A stretch of 5,924 nt of DNA from Planctomycetaceae bacterium (lineage in GTDB: Bacteria > Planctomycetota > Planctomycetia > Pirellulales > Thermoguttaceae), in contig JAITAZ010000317.1 of NCBI GenBank assembly GCA_031283825.1, forward strand, positions 1 through 5,924, given 5' to 3'. Shown here one piece after another: positions 5,670-5,924 of the stretch (the first letter of the stretch is position 1; each line of letters starts with the position of its first letter). Both the position numbers and the translations under genes were made by a program. A model generated the notes under the pieces. It searched no databases and had not been told where the DNA came from. It worked only from the letters and a program-made list of their open reading frames with translations.

Positions 5670-5924
5670 TGATAAAATTTAAAAAAATGGTAATATATCA
5701 GTGGAATAATTTTAACACGTATGAATATTGTACAAGCAACCTCATTTTCAACCTAATTTTTCTTACTATTGTTTAAAACCTCAGTAGCCAATGACACTCC
5801 CCACACCAACCTCATTACCTCATTAAAACAAATATTTTAGATAAAAAATATAAAAAAAATACAGTGGAAAATCCGTTCTAACTGAAAATTCAATCGAACA
5901 GCTTAATAATATTCATTTACCATT
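5670..5924. other. Gene-free AT-rich end of window with ACCTCATT repeats
   Basis: No gene is supported on either strand. ACCTCATT occurs twice in perfect tandem at 5809-5824 and once more at 5739-5746, with related ACCTAATT at 5751-5758 and ACCTCAGT at 5778-5785 region. A short C-rich patch, ACTCCCCACACC, lies at 5796-5807. The last 100 bases are A/T-rich with stops in every frame. Confidence 0.5.

Overview
The window is AT-rich bacterial DNA with three protein genes separated by repeat-filled intergenic stretches. The best guess for the host is a low-GC member of the Planctomycetota. Two things point there: the secreted Val/Tyr/Thr/Pro repeat protein at 3726-5144 resembles the planctomycete 'YTV' surface proteins, and the M16 peptidase at 2248-3480 has a C-terminal half of a kind I associate with planctomycete paralogues. 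No rRNA or marker gene is present, so this is inference.

Layout. 1-1349 (+) is the C-terminal part of a type III restriction Res subunit. It is cut by the window edge on its N side and appears to end early on its C side, before the nuclease domain. 1350-2247 has no gene and is a stack of interspersed repeats: a 139-bp MITE-like element (1389-1527), a 9-bp-periodic GGGGAC element (1546-1736), and a 411-bp region bounded by inverted GTAACCGTTCACG arms (1738-2148) that encloses two further palindromic families. 2248-3480 (-) is an intact M16 zinc peptidase. 3526-3697 is a 172-bp symmetric element lying between the two minus-strand genes. 3726-5144 (-) is the secreted repeat protein with a good signal peptide and ribosome binding site. 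5145-5924 has no gene; it contains a perfect long palindrome (5542-5594) followed directly by another GGGGAC block (5603-5669).

The three genes do not form an obvious pathway. The Res fragment belongs to defence, the M16 protein to proteolysis, and the repeat protein to the cell surface. The two minus-strand genes are separated by 245 bp holding a repeat element with terminator-like ends, so they are probably separate transcription units.

The most notable result is a composite repeat family seen at three places (1546-1750, 3526-3697, 5542-5669). Its order is: a GTAAC-containing inverted block, a T-tract, 2 to 5 units of a 9-bp repeat (consensus RGGGACNYT), then a conserved stretch ending in about GATTNATGACTCAA. 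Two of the copies show this arrangement mirrored at both ends. I do not recognise it as a named family.
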